Below are positions 12,893 to 25,802 of a DNA stretch of 64,000 nt, piece by piece. The stretch is from contig CM040449.1 in assembly GCA_022749755.1 (NCBI GenBank), positions 4,979,157 through 5,043,156 of the forward strand, in the 5' to 3' direction. The translations under genes were made by a program, and so were the position numbers. The notes under the pieces are model-generated. The model was not told the DNA's origin. It ran no database searches and was given only the letters and a program-made list of their open reading frames with translations. The first letter of the stretch is position 1; each line of letters starts with the position of its first letter. The stretch comes from Azadirachta indica. Its lineage: Eukaryota > Streptophyta > Magnoliopsida > Sapindales > Meliaceae.

Positions 12893-15800
12893 GATCGGAT
12901 TTCATTTTTCGTGATACTTTCCATTACCATTTAAATATTTATTTTCCTGTGTATAACATAGAGTATATATGAGAAGAAAAAGTATGAAATTAGTGAAAAT
13001 GAAGAGGGATTTAATATACTTTCAGATTCAAGAATGATTAAATGTGCTTTCTTGACATTGACGTTTTCAGGGTACATACAGTGATGGGCTCCGTCAGCAA
13101 ATAAAAGTTTGAATGTTATTATATTGGGGATCCAAATCTATTCAATATATTCCATGGGATCCTTTATATTCCCCGTAAAAAAGTAGAGCAAATTCACAAC
13201 TTTTTTTTTTTTTTAAAATTTTCGATGTAGCATATATTGTATAGGAATGAGTCAATTTGTTTTTATTCCTACCTATAATTAATTTAAAACAGAGACATCA
13301 TTCATAGGGTTTCAATATATAAAATGGTCCAACTTATTTCTTGGTGATTAATGCGATGTCTCCCTATTACACCTTCAAATTAGCTAGCTAACCAGAAACG
13401 GCATGCCAAATACGCAATGCAGCTTATTGCTTTAACATCACCACACCAAATTACCTGAAAAGAGGCCTGCATGCCTAGAGCAGCAAAGCAAAAATACATA
13501 ATTGTAATTCCAGCTCGCTAGCTTTGCAAAAATGTTAACCTAAGTAGTCCTCTTTTGCAATATGCTAAGGCTAGCTGGATATTAACTTTAACTAAGCTCT
13601 ACTTAAGCGGATTAGACGCACATGAGATTTATATAAGTCTGCAAGGACATAAAATCAACAGTTTGATGCTAAAAACAACACAGAGGCCTTTGTCTGCAAT
13701 CGCCAAAAGAAAAAAACCATAACTATTTCTAGTTGTACAAGAGTGATTGTAGGGGCTGTTAAAGAGGAAGTTGGTATAATTGGTGTGATTCAGGGAGTTG
13801 TGGGTCTAATGACTTGACGGCTTTGAAATTTATAAAAGGTATCAAGTACAAACAATTAATTATAGATGTTGATCACAGTAATGGAGGAAGTGCTTTGCTC
13901 TAATATAGCATATCAAAGACACAAGTTCGTGGGCTTTAGTTTCGATTTAGATAATGAAAATCATGAGCATGATGATAAGTTGTAATGATTTGGGCAAATT
14001 GACCGAACAAACTTTAACTCTTTTTAAAGACAGTCTTTTATGATAATTGAATCCACCGTCCCACCAGATTAAAACCCCACACCCATATGAAAGTGCTTTC
14101 ATTAATGTTTTCAACCACCATGCAAAAAAGCTATTGACAAAAGTGCAAAAGGGAACACTGACTAATCGTTCTCCAGTGAGAAGATAACAAGCAAAGGAAG
14201 TTCATCATCGGTTTGTGCAAGTCTTTGCATGCTCAAAATTTTATTAATTTGTAAATGGATTTGAGATTCAAATATGTATATGTAAGGTCTGTGGGAATTG
14301 CCCACTAGATATTGCCTTTTTTCTCACCGAGCCGTATGAAACCCCACAAAAAGGGAAATGGCTGTTGGGCTCAAGGAGGAAAAACTCTCATGATTGAAAG
14401 TCTAAAACAATCATGTTACCCGCATTAAAATTATAAAGCCGTTCTGTTCCAAGCAATATGGATAACATTTTCTTTTCATTTCTTTTTCTCTAAAAGAGAT
14501 GTTAAGAAAAAGCCAACAATCAAACAACAGGGACAACAGAAAATTGGCAAAGAATATCAGATCTGCTTTCAGCATCTTCCATATAATTGTTATGCTCTTT
14601 TGGAGAAGAAAAAAATTTGACTGTTGTATTGTATGCGTTACTTTTGTCTATTTCCATTTGCAGGGACGTAAAATCTAGGCAATTACCACAGCGACAGTGT
14701 GAGTACGTTTCAACTCACCTGTAAAAAACTGAGTATTTACACAATCAAGATCACTGCATTTATGTTTCTACTTGAGAGTATAGAAGAAAATTTTGGTTTT
14801 AGTTATGAGTTTCAATTTCTTTTACTATTTTGGCGATTTAATTACCTCGTGCATCGCATGTTTGAAAACAGTTAAAATTGATGATCAATTCAACCTCATT
14901 AATTGCCTGAATGGTAGTGAACGCAGAAAAAAAAAAAAAAAGAAAAGTTGTCTGCTTAACTGGAAAACTAGGCTCTGAGAGAGAAGAGATGGTACCGTGC
15001 CCGTGCCTGAACATTGAAAATTCTGTACCGCGAGTCCAATAACGAACTAATAACGCTGGTTTAGTGTCTCTAAATAGAAATAGCCAAGAAATCATTGTAA
15101 GAGGAATGTCGGGTTGGGTTGGGTTGGGTTGAAATGGGCCACAATGAGTTTGGATTGTATACTTGTACCCAACAAGACTTTTAGACTTCGTTTGGGTTAG
15201 ACTGGTCCAGGGGCTTGTATACTTGTATACCTACCAGTACTACCAGCAAGCAGCAACTACTAGTCTAGTTTGCAACAAGAGAATGTCTGCTCTTGGACTT
15301 GTAGCTACACTTATGCAATCCCTCTAACAATAAAAGAAGCCTGTAGAAAGGGGTTCGGTGGGGTTGGAGTATCGGCCGTCATATTGATCGTAGCCTTCGG
15401 GAAGGGCAAAGGGGTGAGTTTGAGGGCTGAGCGGAACAGAATGTGGGAAGCCTTGAAATTGAAAATGAAAGAAAGCGTCAGTCAAATCAAATGAGGCGGC
15501 AGCCGCAGCATTGCACAGTGTCTCGTACCATAACACACACATATTGGCCACAGAAATACAGGTAGAGATGTTAACGCGTGATTATTAATTCGACGGTGCA
15601 AGGATATACAGACACTAGACTAGAGCGCTGCTCGGACAAAATGTTTTTCTTATTGTGAACGAAATCTTCTACGCAACACTTTCGTCCCCTTTCCTCTGCC
15701 AGCAAACAAAATTGTCATCAATATCATTGTGATTTATGAGAACAATAATAATTGGAATTTCATAATTTTCTAAATAAAAATATTGAACAATACAGTAGCA

Positions 15801-17254
15801 GTATGTTACATTATAAATAAAGATAATCTGATCATTTTAATAAAATTTAAAAATTCATTTAATATAAATTAGAAAACCAAATGTTATTATCCTCCTTAAT
15901 TACCCCTCTAACTTGTATTGTTATTATCATTGTTATTTCCTTTAATAACCTCTTTAATTTTCTATAATTCAGAAAATGTTGAAACTAAAATCTTCCAATT
16001 ATAAATATGTTTGAACACTATTATTAATGCATTGAATACTTTACTAACATAAAAACTGAAAGCTCTTCTGGAAAATCTGAGATCCGCTAGTTTTCCAAAT
16101 CAAAAAGAAAAAAAAAAAAAAAAAGAAAAAAGAAAAAAAAAAAAGAAAACAACAGTAAAAGTGAACCAAACTGAAACCGGCAGTTTTGTTGTATCGAATT
16201 TGATGTTAGCAAAATGTATGTATTATGATTTAGGCAATATAAATAATATTATTATTTGGTCAGAAAATAAAAGAACAAGGCAATACCTGGGACAGTATTG
16301 GCCCCACACTTTTCATCCAACAACTGGACGACGGCAACGACAACATACATCTATCTAACACTCTTCCATGCTTACGTGTCATCCCCTACCATGCAAAATC
16401 AATCTCTCTCTCTCTATCTCTAACATTTCCAAGAAAGCACCAAATTTTCGATACTTTTCCCTGTTAAGATCGCGGAAAACTGTTGTCAGCCTTGGCCTTT
16501 TCTCTCTCACAGCCGGAACCTCTACATTTCCACTCCGGTTCTATTTCATTCTCCCTGTTTCTTCTTTAATTTTTCCTTTTAATTAATGTTGTTGTGTTTG
16601 TAGTTAATTGTTGTTTATTTCTTTGCTTAGGATAGTCAAAATAAAATAAAATTTGGTGTTTTTTATCTGCTGGGATTTAAGTGATTACTATTTTGGCGCA
16701 TTAGAATAATTACATACGAATATGCTTTTATATCATTACACACGCCAACTGCTCTTCTACTTCTCGGCCGTTGGTTTTAATTGTGTTTGGTTGGTCATAA
16801 ACCATCCTCATTTGTGCTGTCTTTCTGAGACAGAGAGACACGGAATTTGTTGAGCTGGGTTTGGTCTTTAATTAATGTCTCTTTATCTGTTTCATTTGAG
16901 TTGTTGATCATTGAACAAATTTACGAGGTTTCTAATCTTTCTTTTTGATTCTTTTGGAGATTATGTCTACGTATGATCTATAATTGTTCTCAGCAAAAAT
17001 AGTAACTTTTTTGAGTCATGATCAATTGGGTTCTTTAATTATGTTCTGCTTTTGATGTTTCTGATCTGGGTGGCATCGGAATTAATTTCTGGAGATTCTA
17101 GCAGATGCTTTTACGGTATCTGATTTCATAGTTCGTGTTTTAAAACTAATAAAAGCCTCCTAATTTTATTGCGATGGTCACTCAGGTTCTTGAATTATGA
17201 CTCGATATTGAGGTTTTGTTATCGCGGGTGGTTAAGAAATCTCCGTGTAGGAGG
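12893..17254. other. Intergenic: BKI1-like 3' region and PAH2 upstream region
   Basis: No convincing coding sequence on either strand; open frames around 15270-15550 lack any family resemblance. It holds a short GGGTT array (15111-15130), a long A-rich run at about 16100-16150, and a CT-rich stretch near 16395-16440 that could be part of the lipin 5' leader. Pyrimidine-rich leader-like sequence and possible leader introns continue to the start at 17255. Confidence 0.5.
15111..15130. repeat. (GGGTT)4 short tandem repeat
   Basis: Four exact GGGTT units. The unit is not the plant telomere repeat TTTAGGG, and it sits alone in intergenic DNA. Confidence 0.9.
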
Positions 17255-20200
17255 ATGTATGCCGTGGGAAGGATAGGCAGCTATATCTCACGGGGCGTCT
17301 ACACGGTTTCTGGTCCATTTCACCCATTTGGGGGAGCTGTGGATATCATTGTAGTGGAACAACCAGATGGAAGCTTCAAATCATCGCCTTGGTATGTCCG
17401 GTTTGGAAAATTTCAGGGGGTTCTCAAGAGAAACGAGAAAGTGGTTAGTATTAATGTAAATGGAGTTGATGCGAATTTCAACATGTATCTTGATCATAAA
17501 GGCGAAGCTTACTTTCTGAAGGAGGTTGAGGTTGAAGACGAAGGAGAATCTGTAGTATATCCTTCTTCTTCTGGTGATGAGACAGATGGGCAGTCCAACA
17601 GTAATAGGAGACCAGTGAAGTCCAATAGCTGCAATTATGATGCTGATAAGCTGAATTCAGCAGACCAGATTAATGCTAGCAATGCTGAGATTATGGCTAA
17701 GACAGGTTCCCGACGGGCAAGAATTCTTGGGATTGTTTTTGGACAGAGGTCAAGAAAGGAGGATAATTATCGGGAGGGAGAAGGTAATATTGACATGGCA
17801 AGGCTAAGTTCACTGCAACGTGCTGAGATTGCAGCTGACCTCTTGGACGTGAAGTGGTCTACCAATTTGGCCTCAGGAAAGTCCAGGAAAGATAATGTTT
17901 CCCAGATTTCAGCTCATGATGTTTTAGACAATAAAGTGGCGAAGGATATTCAGGTTAATGATGAAGAAACCCATGTGGAGTCATCTGTCTGTAATGATGG
18001 GCAGAATAGGAATGACCATTCTATACTTGATGAGGAAATTGGTTCCCCCAGTGAGCAAATGGCCAGGAGTTCTAATTTTAGCTCTGAGAATCTGGAGAGC
18101 AGTTCCGTTGAGGAAGCGAGTGCAAAAATATCTTGTATAGGCACAATGGAACAAGTACTCCAGTCTTGCACCTTGGCTGAAAGTATTGTGGAAGAAAACT
18201 CTGAAGTGGCAAGAAAAATGGATAAATTTGATGTAGGGAATGCTTATCATGACGAGGATCAAGAGCAGACTTGTCCTGATTCAAAAATCCAATATGAGCT
18301 TGAAGTTTCCAGTGGAAAGCAGTTTGATGAAGAACAGCCTTATGACAAAAAAGATGTTGCTGTCTCAGGTTGTAGAAATGCTACTGAGACTGGACCAGAA
18401 AGGGTTCAATCCTTTGTATATTGTGAAAGATCAGAAAGCTCTATTGTTGGTCTGGATGGTGATAAAGAGAAAACTCAGGAAACACTGTACCGTGCCAATG
18501 GAGGATGTCGTGAAGTCCATGTTCACCTGGAAACTCTGCAATTGATAACTGAGCTACTGCCCAAGGTAAATGCTTTACCATGATTTAAAATATTAGTTGC
18601 AGTAGAACTTTACACACACACACAATATATATAATTTAATGGTTTTTTAACTTACTAAATAATGTAATAATTTTTAAGGTGAGGTAACTGCCATAAACTC
18701 AGTTAGAATAATATTTTAATTGCATTTCTAATTTTCTTGAGACTGAGTTATTAGAAGGTCTTCATCAGGACACAGATGTTGAGAAAGCTAAGCATACTGA
18801 ATTGGAGAAAGAGCCAGCATTGGTTTTTGAGCACTATTCTGATCGAGTGATACCAGCTCCTTGCGTGCTTGAGTATACTGAGACAGACCTTCAGTCACCC
18901 TTGCGAGTTCCAGAATCCCCTATTCATGTGGTTGCTTCTGATCCAACACTTGGTTCAATCGAAGAGGCTGATTCACAAAATATTTGCACCACTCCTGGTG
19001 ACATTCGAGACATGAAAGATATTAGTGACGAACTCCATCAGTATGTGGAGTCTGCTGGTGACTCTCAAGAACTTTATACTGATAGTGTACTAAAAAATGC
19101 AGAAACTAATTCGCTGTCAGAGAGTTCAGAGGAAGAACAATTCCTTTTCAGTGATCTTGACGAATTAAAACTTAGTAAGATTCAGTTTATGGACTCAGGT
19201 TCTCCAGAGTCTGTAAAGAAAGTTGATCATCAAGCACCTTGTATTGAGGGCATTAAGGAAGTGAATAGGTCAGTCAATACAAATGATGAGTCTTCTTCTG
19301 CTCCAGACATGTTTGGTCAATATAACCAGTTGATTGATCTTGAAAAACCAACAGAAAAATCTCGAGTCACGTCAGATCCCATTAGTATTCATAGAGATCA
19401 TATGGCTGCGGAGGAAGTAGGGAGACTGGTAGAATCATTGCCAAATATGAGGTCTCCCGCTATCAAATTTGGTGCACATGACTGTCACCATCCTCTAAGC
19501 CATTCACTGGACTCAAATCCCAAATCCTTGAAGTGGACAGTGTACAAGGAAAATGACTCTAGCTGCATGAAGTCAGATATGGGTAAAGAACAACATTTGG
19601 CTGAGGAACAGCCTCATATTGATGAGATCTCCCAGGAGCAAAATTCTGTTCTTTCCAATCCTACAGTTGGTAAGAGAATTTCAGTATTCATTTTTATATT
19701 ATTTTACATTGCCATATTCTAATACTTTCTTGGCTGTTGGAATGCACTGAAATGAAATTGTTCCACTTTTAAATTTTAATTCACTGGTGTCTATACTATT
19801 CCTAATAGCTTGTGCAATATAATATTATGATTGTTAAGGCTTAAACGCTATTGTTTAGGCCCTTACTTTTTAGGTTAAACTCATAGGTCAAGTGGTAATT
19901 TAACATGATATTAGAGGAAGTTTGACCCTAAGGTCCTGTATTTGAATCTCCCATACACGTTCTATTTGGTCAATCAAACATAATATTTTGACCCTACTGT
20001 CTTGTCTTTACACAGCTAACTTAGCTGCTTGTTTGATATTTGGATGTGACAAGCCTAACCTTGCACATGAGGGAGTGTTAAAGGTTATTGTTTGAGCCCT
20101 TACCTTCAAGCTTAAGCTTTTAGGTCAAGTGGTAACTTGACAATAGTATTCAAAGGATGCCTGTGGTTGAGTTTTTATCCTTGCCTCCATATCATACTGA

Positions 20201-23200
20201 GTTTGCTTTAGCATATAGGATTCCTATAGTTTCACCTGAGAACAAAATGGAAACATTTCATTTGTTTCTATTTTTCAAGTGCTTTTTTGCTGAAAAATGC
20301 AGAAAGTCATGTATGTTCTGCTTCATGCAGAGATTTCTCTGTGCAAACACTTGTTATATGAAGGAATGGGTGCTCATGCAGCTTCTCAAGCATTTGATGC
20401 TGAAAAGTTGGATATAGATAAATTTACTTCTCTAGGTCCTGCAGTTTTGAAGAATGATAGGCTTGTTGTCAGAATTGGTGGCCGTTACTTCCCATGGGAT
20501 GTAGCTGCTCCTATTGTTCTAGGGATGGTTGCATTTAGAATTAAAGAACTATTTCCATCAAAAGGCATGATAGCTGTTGACCAAGTTGAGAAATCTCGTA
20601 TAGGGGTTCCTGCAGAAGCTATTGTTTCCCCTGGTGGAAGCTGGAGGCTTTGGCCTTTCAATTTTAGAAGATCAAGATCTGGGAAGGCTATGCAGTCAGC
20701 TCTGAGTGATGCCAAAAGTTTTGAGGCTGAAGTTGCTCCAGAGAGTGTCAATGACAGGGATGGAACTAAACTTGTGTGTAAGCCCAAGGTGGTGAAGAAG
20801 ATTATTTGGGCATTAACACCAACTTCTGAACAGCTGGCGTGCTTGGATCTGAAGGAAGGGAGGAATACTGTAACCTTTACATTCTCCACTGCGATGCTGG
20901 GGAAGCAACAGGTCTCTTGCTTTCTTTACATATCATTTTCTGTTTTCTGGTTGTTCTTTTGGTTCTCACCTGATGTTATGTTATATTTTACTTACAGGTT
21001 GATGCCAGAATATATTTGTGGAAGTGGAATACCCGTATAGTGATCTCAGATGTGGATGGAACAATTACAAAGTAAGGTTTTTAACTTTTCTATAATGCAA
21101 AAATGGTTTTCCTCACTTCGTATCTTAAACGAGCTTTGACACAAGTTCGTATTTTGCATGGTAAAGTTGCATTTGTTGCATTTCATATAATTTTGAGTCT
21201 TGTTTGGGATTGAGGTGTTGTAGCTTTAAGCTACAACTGCTGGGGGATGAAATCATTGGATGTCAAATATAAGTGGAAAAGTGAGTGGTCCTGGACTAGA
21301 AGTTGGTGTTTACTCAGCTGCTATGCTTGCAAATCATAGTAGAAGCACAACGTTCCTGAGCTAAGCATTAATCAAGTAGAAAAATGCTTAGTGATTCCTA
21401 CAACCCGAATATGGTTTGTATATACTTCGGGCATAAAGGAAACTGGAAACTATATATTAGTGGCTACCTGTCCCTCCTTTCAAAGGGCAAGGTCACTGGC
21501 TTGACCCACAGGTAGGAGAATTATGCGGAGGGGATAGGCTATATCCATAACTTGTGGATTGATCAGTGAAAACAAAAAAAGAAGAGATTAAATTGTTTAG
21601 AAATATGTAAAATATATCCTCAAGTAATTATAAACCTGAACAAGCCACCCAGCTAGCTTTGGTAGTGAAGCCTGATTGGAGTAGATTTTAAGTCTTGCTT
21701 TGGACCTCCTGCCATTCTGAGCTAGCTGAAGCCTAATCAGTAGATCCCAAGTCTTGGTGCAGGACCTGCCTCCATTCTCAGCTAGTTGGGGAGGACTGTC
21801 CATAGGCAAGGTCATACATTACTCATTCAATAGGAAACCAAGATAAAAAGGGGAACCCTCAATTACATTTCCTAGATGAGATGAAACAATGAGATGATGT
21901 GGTAGTTTGGTTGCATGCAATAACACTTTTCATCAATAGACATGGAAAACTCTTGACTATACTGAAACTTTCGCTGATATGGCCCTAGAAAGGTATAAGC
22001 TGGCCCAGATTTCTAATTGCTCATGTCTCTGGTGCTGCTGTAGCTTACAAGATGGATGTAGGTAATATTTCTGCATCATAGTCAGATTTTTACATTATTT
22101 ATTACTTCTTCATGATGTTTGTGGCTTTAGCATTAGCTTCTAAAGAATTGAGCGAATATTGTCTTTTGAATCCTTCAGATATTGACTTGAACTCCTAGAA
22201 CTTTTTGATGTCTTTTCTTGATCCAATTCTCCTGGTTGTCTATGGTTTTATTCTTGGCTCGCTATGCAGTGGTGTCAACTTTTATCTTAACTTTGTTTTG
22301 CTCCTTCAAGCTACTGCAGTTTATTTTGTTTGTCATCGGATTCATTTTGTCGAGTACTTTATTTTTGGTTGAGGCTTTGGTTTCTCGTGAATTATTGTTG
22401 ATAGTTTTATTTGATATTCTTATTACAGATCGGATGTTCTGGGTCAGTTTATGCCTTTGGTTGGAATGGACTGGTCTCAAACAGGCGTTGCCCATTTATT
22501 CTCAGCTATTAAGGTTTGTTGGATTTTCATCTTGTATGCTTATTTCGGTATTCCAGTGATTAACATTATTTCATCAGCAGTCACACTTTGAGAATAATAT
22601 TCTGATAGCTGCTATCAACACAATCTAATGGGAGGCTGCATCTTTTAGATCTTAGGTTTACCATTGACAATGATGCAATCCATTTTATTAGCTATTAGAT
22701 CGCTAATCTCACTCTCTTTATTCAGTCTCTGAAAAAGCCAAAAAGTCCTGCGTGCATGCACTGTGACTCATGACTAGGGACGACAACAGGATATCTGAAT
22801 GGACTGTGTGTGTTTCAGGAAAATGGGTATCAATTACTTTTCCTCAGTGCTCGTGCAATCTCTCAGGCTTATCACACTAGGCAATTCCTATTCAACCTAA
22901 AGCAGGTGAAATTAACAAAAGTGATTCTTAATTCTCATATTTTGATTTTGAAAAATTCAAGATATTTTAAATGCATGCTTAATTTATATTTTCATTTTTT
23001 TCTAACAAATTTATATTCTCAAATTTGCAGGATGGGAAGGCTTTGCCTGATGGCCCTGTTGTTATTTCACCAGATGGAGTATTTCCATCTCTATTTCGAG
23101 AAGGTAACTGGTAGATACTTCATGTATGGAACTTGAATTAGTCGATTATAATTCTTTGTACATTTCATTATCTTGAATTTTTCTGGTGGCAATTCATAGT

Positions 23201-24372
23201 TAAAACTCCAACATGACTAGTACATCTTTTTCTCTCTTTCTTTTTCCCAGTTATAAGAAGGGCTCCTCATGAATTTAAGATATCATGCTTAGAGGTTAGT
23301 TCCCTTTGTACTTATTTATTCCATATTCTACACATCAAGCTCCTCAAAGTTTGATGTCTTTGCTGCTATGTAGACCATTAATGAGGTCTCTGCTTCTGGT
23401 GCATAATATGAATGTTCCATGTAAACCAATTAAGTCCATTGTGTTCCTAATTGACATGTCCTTTAATGTTTGTAATTCTTTTATGATCAGGATATCAGGG
23501 CATTGTTTCCTTCTGATTGCAACCCATTCTATGCTGGGTTTGGGAACAGAGACACTGATGAAATCAGCTACCTAAAGGTTGGAATCCCGAGAGGAAAGAT
23601 CTTTACCATTAATCCCAAGGTAATTTAAGGGTTCAATGTTTAAAAGATGACAAAACCTACGCGCCTGAGATACTGGCAGTTGTTGCCAATTTTTCCTTCT
23701 GATGGTTTCAAGCTTTGCAGGGTGAGATTACTGTGAATCGGCGTGTTGACACTAAATCATATAGTACGCTTCATGCTCTTGTTCATGGCATGTTTCCTCC
23801 TACAAACTCTACGGAGCAGGTTTTGCTCTGCTTTTTCTCAATTTTGAGCTTGTCTTAGTTTAAGTTTGTTTAAGTTCTGTTATAAAATATGGCCTGACAT
23901 CAGAGATCAAATTTGGTTTCACTTGCCCCTTGCTTGCTTCTCCTTTTGTTTATGTCTAGAAATTTGAATTGGAAGACATGAACATTGATGCCAGGAGCAA
24001 TTGGTATATAAATATATACATATCATTCTGTATCATTCACTCTCAGCATCTATCCTTTGCTCAATGTCAGCTGATAAAATTTAGTTTCACTTGCCCCTTG
24101 CTGGCTTCTCTTTTTGTTTATGTCTAGAAATTTGAATTGGAAAACATGAACATTGACGCCAGGAGCAATTGGTGTATATATATACATATCATTCTGTATC
24201 ATTCACTCTCAGCATCTATCCTTTGCTCGATGTCAGCTGAGGTTTGTCTGAATGTTCAGATTTCAACAATTTTTCTGTGTAGTGCTCATTCTTTTATATT
24301 TTGCAATTGGTACAGGAGGATTATAATTCATGGAATTACTGGAAACTACCGCCTCCAGACATTGATGTTTGA
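17255..24372 (+). CDS. PAH2: Lipin-type phosphatidate phosphatase (PAH2-like)
   Basis: Mg2+-dependent phosphatidate phosphohydrolase (phosphatidate to diacylglycerol), a soluble enzyme acting on ER lipid supply in Arabidopsis. Exons: 17255-18565, 18742-19669, 20331-20911, 20998-21071, 22429-22513, 22819-22905, 23031-23103, 23251-23294, 23491-23619, 23721-23819, 24316-24372; all phases agree, giving about 1155 residues. The N-terminal lipin domain starts [15 protein letters not shown] and contains [18 protein letters not shown] and [13 protein letters not shown], closer to PAH2 than PAH1. The C-terminal catalytic domain has the HAD motif DVDGT (958-962), followed by [25 protein letters not shown] and the ending [14 protein letters not shown]. 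The long acidic, Ser-rich middle makes it longer than Arabidopsis PAH2 (about 925). The ATG at 17255 was chosen because family homology begins there. The exon at 18742 follows a TTTTCTTGAG acceptor; exact placement could shift slightly. Confidence 0.92.
19832..20142 (+). mobile_element. Candidate miniature LTR retroelement (TRIM/SMART-like) in a PAH2 intron
   Basis: Two related direct repeats bound a 311-bp segment: 19832-19905 (74 bp) and 20076-20142 (67 bp). Both start TGTTAA and end in CA, and share TAGGTCAAGTGGTAA-type sequence. Just inside the first is TGATATTAGAGG (19906-19917), which resembles the initiator-Met tRNA primer site TGGTATCAGAGC at 9 of 12 positions. Just before the second is the purine-rich GAGGGAG. 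There is no coding capacity. The flanking 5-mers ATGAT and ATAGT are only partly alike, so a target duplication is decayed or absent. It lies inside the intron 19670-20330. Confidence 0.6.
21667..21787. repeat. Imperfect ~60-bp tandem duplication in a PAH2 intron
   Basis: Copies 21667-21727 and 21728-21787 share GAAGCCT, AAGTCTTG, GGACCT, CCATTCT and AGCTAG in the same order. They lie in the 1.36-kb intron that precedes the exon at 22429, with no coding role apparent. Confidence 0.7.
23909..24240 (+). repeat. Tandem ~167-bp duplication in the last PAH2 intron
   Basis: Copy 1 (23909-24075) and copy 2 (24077-24240) are nearly identical, from the TTTCACTTGCCCCTTGC segment to GTCAGCTGA. Each carries a pyrimidine-rich tract ending in TCTAG, which resembles a splice acceptor. 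The authentic last exon begins later, at 24316 after TGGTACAG, because its product continues the conserved lipin ending directly from the exon at 23721-23819. Confidence 0.93.
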
Positions 24373-25802
24373 AGGCGTCAGGTAGAGTATATTGATTGAC
24401 CTTCCCGATAAAGAAGGGGATGGGTGTTGCCCATACTTGATCTGGAACTTTTTGAGGTTTGTTTCGATTTCAACTTGGCTTTTTTTTCTTTTTCTTTTTC
24501 TTTTTTGGTTTGAAACTGAAGATGTAATTTTGGGTCATCATAAATGGTCTTTTATTATGAATATGATCTCATTTTCATGCTTTAAGGTACTAGCACAGGG
24601 CATACCTCAAAGACTAAAATTTATGTAATTGTGCCTAGAATTTTTATTTTTTTATACAGAAATGCAATCAGTTCAAATTTATTGACTCATGTAAAGGGTT
24701 CATCACTATATGTCACACTGAAAGAACTAGTGGCATTTTACATTCCGAAAGAGCTATACTGGGATTAAATTAATGTTTTTTGGAGAAATAAAATAAAGAA
24801 AATGATCTCACTAGGTTTCAGTACTGAAGTATATATTGCTTTCTCCATTAATCTTTTTTCTTCATTTTCATCTTCTATTTCTGTAGCTGAGGCAGATTAC
24901 AGGTTATACATATATGTGGCGAAAGGGTGATGGCAAGAGTTCCACGTTCGTTTGTGCTTTGCTTGCTGGGTTGGTTGATTTATTGGTGGCCTGGCCTGAG
25001 CTGGGCTGGAGATCATTTATCAAATATTTACCAAGTAAATTAGACAGTGACATTCATCTCATTCATGTGCTGTGCTGCTTAAGAATCAGTTAAAATTCTT
25101 GGTCGTTCTAGTTTGTAGTGTGTTCATGTTATATATCTCATGAACAGTTAAATTTAATTAAATGTGAAAAAAATCTTTGAAATGTAATAGAGAAATAGGA
25201 ATATTGTTGATGGCAGGTAATGTAAATTCAATTTTTAATGTAGAATAATCATTTTTTATTAGTTAAATAAAAAAGCTTGCTAAGGCATTTCACGTAATTA
25301 AATCATGATCGGTAAATGACAGACAGGTCCTTCATTTTGTTAATTTTACCTATAAATCATCTGCTATTCTCGATCGAAGTGTCCAAACAGCCAGCAACAT
25401 TGGATTTGGACTCCTCAGTTTTTCCTTAACCAGATTCAGTTTACGATCGAAATGAGAAGGTCGAGATATATATCGGAGTCACCTTCAAACACATAGTAAT
25501 AAAGTAAATAAATGAACAAGGCAGCTAGAGAATTTTCAGGTCTCACAGACAGTACTGGATCCTCTCTTATATCTTTATATAAATAGATTCGAGTACAGTA
25601 CGTAAGCTAAACTTAGCTGAGCATGCCAGGTTGCGACTTGCTAGGGTAGAAACTAGAAAGACAGATAGAAAAATACAAAAGTCTCTTAACGATAGACGCG
25701 TACATAAATTACTTACGCCCTTTTTATTTATTTAATAATTATATAAACTAAAGGAAAGGGGGGAGAGGTAGTTATAGCTACTATTTTAACGTACAAGTTA
25801 AT
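24373..25802. other. PAH2 3' region and downstream DNA of the first type I EF-hand unit
   Basis: No gene seen. The first 500 bases or so are probably lipin 3' UTR. From 24940 the sequence is one arm of a tandem duplication shared with 27897 onward. The last ~200 bases before 25803 should contain the 3' UTR of the minus-strand EF-hand gene. Confidence 0.5.

Noticed and set aside
15111..15130. Interstitial telomere repeat
   Set aside because: The unit is GGGTT, not TTTAGGG.
15270..15551. Overlapping open frames on both strands between the BKI1-like and PAH2 genes
   Set aside because: No recognisable domain, no splice context and no conservation signal; judged chance.
23959..24240. Possible coding exon within the last PAH2 intron
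   Set aside because: The conserved lipin ending is reached by joining 23819 directly to 24316 in frame. The duplicated acceptor-like sites would lead to non-conserved sequence and stops.
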